This document shows positions 62,810 to 64,000 of a stretch of DNA of 64,000 nucleotides, in pieces; position 1 is the stretch's first letter, and each line of letters starts with the position of its first letter. Position numbers and translations under genes: made by a program. The notes under the pieces were generated by a model that did not search any database, was not told the DNA's origin, and saw only the letters and a list, made by a program, of their open reading frames with translations. The stretch is from Microbacterium ginsengisoli (GTDB taxonomy: Bacteria > Actinomycetota > Actinomycetes > Actinomycetales > Microbacteriaceae), in assembly GCF_000956535.1 (NCBI RefSeq), contig NZ_JYIY01000072.1, positions 1 through 64,000 of the forward strand, written 5' to 3'.

Positions 62810-64000
62810 GTGAGAGAGCCGCTGCAGTTCCCTGAGGCCGCCGACGCGTGGCTCCCGTTCGTGACCGCCTTCGCCGCCGACCGCACCGCGGTCGTCTCCG
62901 ACGTCGACTGGCGCCTCGTGCAGGATGCCTCGCTCGCACCGATCGAGCGGCTGGAGCTGTGGAACGAGGCGGACATCGCGCTCGGCGAGCTGCTCGGCGC
63001 CGCCTACCTGATCAGCGAGTCGCACCCGGACGCGGCCGTGCGCGAGGCCGCCGAGTCGGCCGCGCAGGAGGCCGAGGCGCTCGCCGCCGCCCGCCTGCTG
63101 AACCCCGACCTGTGGGCGGTGTTCGCCGCCGCGGATGCCGCGGCCCTCCACCCGCTCGAGCAGCGCCTGCTGTCCCACATCCGCCGCGACTTCCGCCGCG
63201 GCGGCGTCGACCTCGACGCCGAGACCCGCGAGCGGGTGCGCTCCCTCGTCGAACGTGACACCGCGCTGAGCCTGGCGTTCTCCCGCAACATCCGTGACGG
63301 CCGTCGTGAGATCCGCGTGCCCGCCGAGGGGCTCGCGGGTCTCCCGCAGGACTTCATCGACGCGCATCCGGTCGACGAGGACGGCTTCGTGACCCTCACG
63401 ACCGACTACACCGACCTCATGCCGGTGCGCGAGTACGCGCGGGTGCGCGAGACCCGCCTCGCCCTCGTCGCCGCCTACAACGACCTCGCCTGGCCCGACA
63501 ACGAGTCGGTGCTCGCCGAGCTGCTCGAGGTGCGCGCCGAGCGCGCCCGCCTGCTCGGCTACGCCGACTGGGCCGAGTACGAGACCGAGACCCGCATGAT
63601 CGGCTCGGGCGCCGCGATCCCGGCGTTCCTCGAGCGCCTCGACATCGCGAGCGACCTCGCTTCGTCCGCCGAGTACGACCGCGTGCTCGCGCGCCTGCGG
63701 CAGGACGCCCCCGACGTCGACGAGGTCACGATCGCCGACTTCTGGTACGTGCTGGGCGCGATCAAGCGCGAGGAGTACGACGTCGACGCGCAGCTGGTGC
63801 GCTCCTACTTCCCGTTCGAGCGGGTGCGCGACGGCATCCTCGACGTCACCGGGCGCCTGCTCGACATCGAGTACGTGCCGGTCGCGGCGCCCACGTGGCA
63901 TCCGGATGTCGCGTCCTACGACGTCGTGCGCGGCGGCACGGCGCTCGGACGCATCCATCTCGACCTGCACCCGCGCCCCGGCAAGTACAGCCACGCCGCC
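62810..64000 (+). CDS. M3-family metallopeptidase (partial, cut by window end)
   Basis: 397 codons of an open frame running off the window. Sequence resembles the oligoendopeptidase/thimet (M3) family: RLLSHIRRDFRRGGVDLDAETRERVRSL, EREYAR-type helix (MPVREYARVRETRLALVAAYN), ELLEVRAERARLLGYADWAEY, and an end with RIHLDLHPRPGKYSHAA just before where HEXXH would follow about 50-60 residues on. TAGGCT (62798-62803) stands six bases before the GTG start and no Shine-Dalgarno is present, so it looks leaderless. Confidence 0.88.
   Translation, partial: MREPLQFPEAADAWLPFVTAFAADRTAVVSDVDWRLVQDASLAPIERLELWNEADIALGELLGAAYLISESHPDAAVREAAESAAQEAEALAAARLLNPDLWAVFAAADAAALHPLEQRLLSHIRRDFRRGGVDLDAETRERVRSLVERDTALSLAFSRNIRDGRREIRVPAEGLAGLPQDFIDAHPVDEDGFVTLTTDYTDLMPVREYARVRETRLALVAAYNDLAWPDNESVLAELLEVRAERARLLGYADWAEYETETRMIGSGAAIPAFLERLDIASDLASSAEYDRVLARLRQDAPDVDEVTIADFWYVLGAIKREEYDVDAQLVRSYFPFERVRDGILDVTGRLLDIEYVPVAAPTWHPDVASYDVVRGGTALGRIHLDLHPRPGKYSHAA

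Noticed and set aside
1-64000. CRISPR array or defence gene cluster
   Set aside because: No regularly spaced direct repeats, no cas genes, restriction genes, or known anti-phage modules besides hipBA were seen.

Overview
The window is high-GC actinobacterial DNA. Gene content, codon use (G/C third positions, many GTG starts) and the very frequent GGATGCC/GGCATCC word point to Microbacteriaceae, most likely a Microbacterium-like organism; this is inference from gene families and style, not from a marker gene. Genes are dense, and about a dozen seem to be read from leaderless promoters, with a TANNNT-type -10 box six or seven bases before the start codon.

Layout. 1-11,300: housekeeping genes (aminotransferase, glycyl-tRNA synthetase, MenC-type enolase, PEP mutase-like lyase, short N-acetylglutamate synthase, PuuD-type amidotransferase, RadA, L-lactate dehydrogenase, F420-type oxidoreductase). 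11,316-17,100: a small accessory island beginning just behind tRNA-Ser(CGA). It holds a complete IS3-family element, a hipBA toxin-antitoxin pair with a clear promoter, an IS5-family element carrying a small non-transposase passenger gene, and the wreck of a second IS3 element. 17,190-19,590: a TetR regulator divergent from an SDR and an MDR oxidoreductase, with two matching operators. 19,600-22,530: small membrane or membrane-anchored proteins. 22,550-27,680: a thioesterase divergent from an acyl-CoA dehydrogenase with a palindromic operator between them, then CoaBC, an NRDE protein and DUF1304 and DUF7882 proteins.

27,848-32,411 is a flavin electron-transfer cluster: a ferric-reductase-like flavocytochrome, a membrane-anchored FMN-binding protein with a flavinylation motif, its ApbE flavin transferase, and a convergent two-component system. 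33,172-33,843 is a small (p)ppGpp synthetase. 34,509-40,930 is a glgX-treY-treZ operon turning glycogen-type glucan into trehalose. After an IPNS-like oxygenase comes an intergenic stretch with two copies of a 74-bp palindromic repeat.

46,585-53,781 is a sugar uptake and catabolism locus: class II aldolase, FGGY kinase, LacI regulator, a substrate-binding protein, permease and single-domain ATPase of a ribose/fructose-type ABC importer, and a GntR regulator. Clustered operator half-sites lie between aldolase and kinase. A 12-codon mini-ORF is translationally coupled to the lacI-type gene. The window closes with GntR, an Nei-type glycosylase overlapping a giant Lhr helicase, a DUF418-like membrane protein, an esterase, a NUDIX-like protein and the start of an M3 peptidase cut by the window edge.

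No CRISPR array, prophage, rRNA or dedicated anti-phage system was recognised. The most unusual items are the passenger-carrying IS5 element, the leaderless hipBA promoter, the 74-bp repeat pair, the GGATGCC/GGCATCC word, and the long perfect palindrome at the very start of the window.
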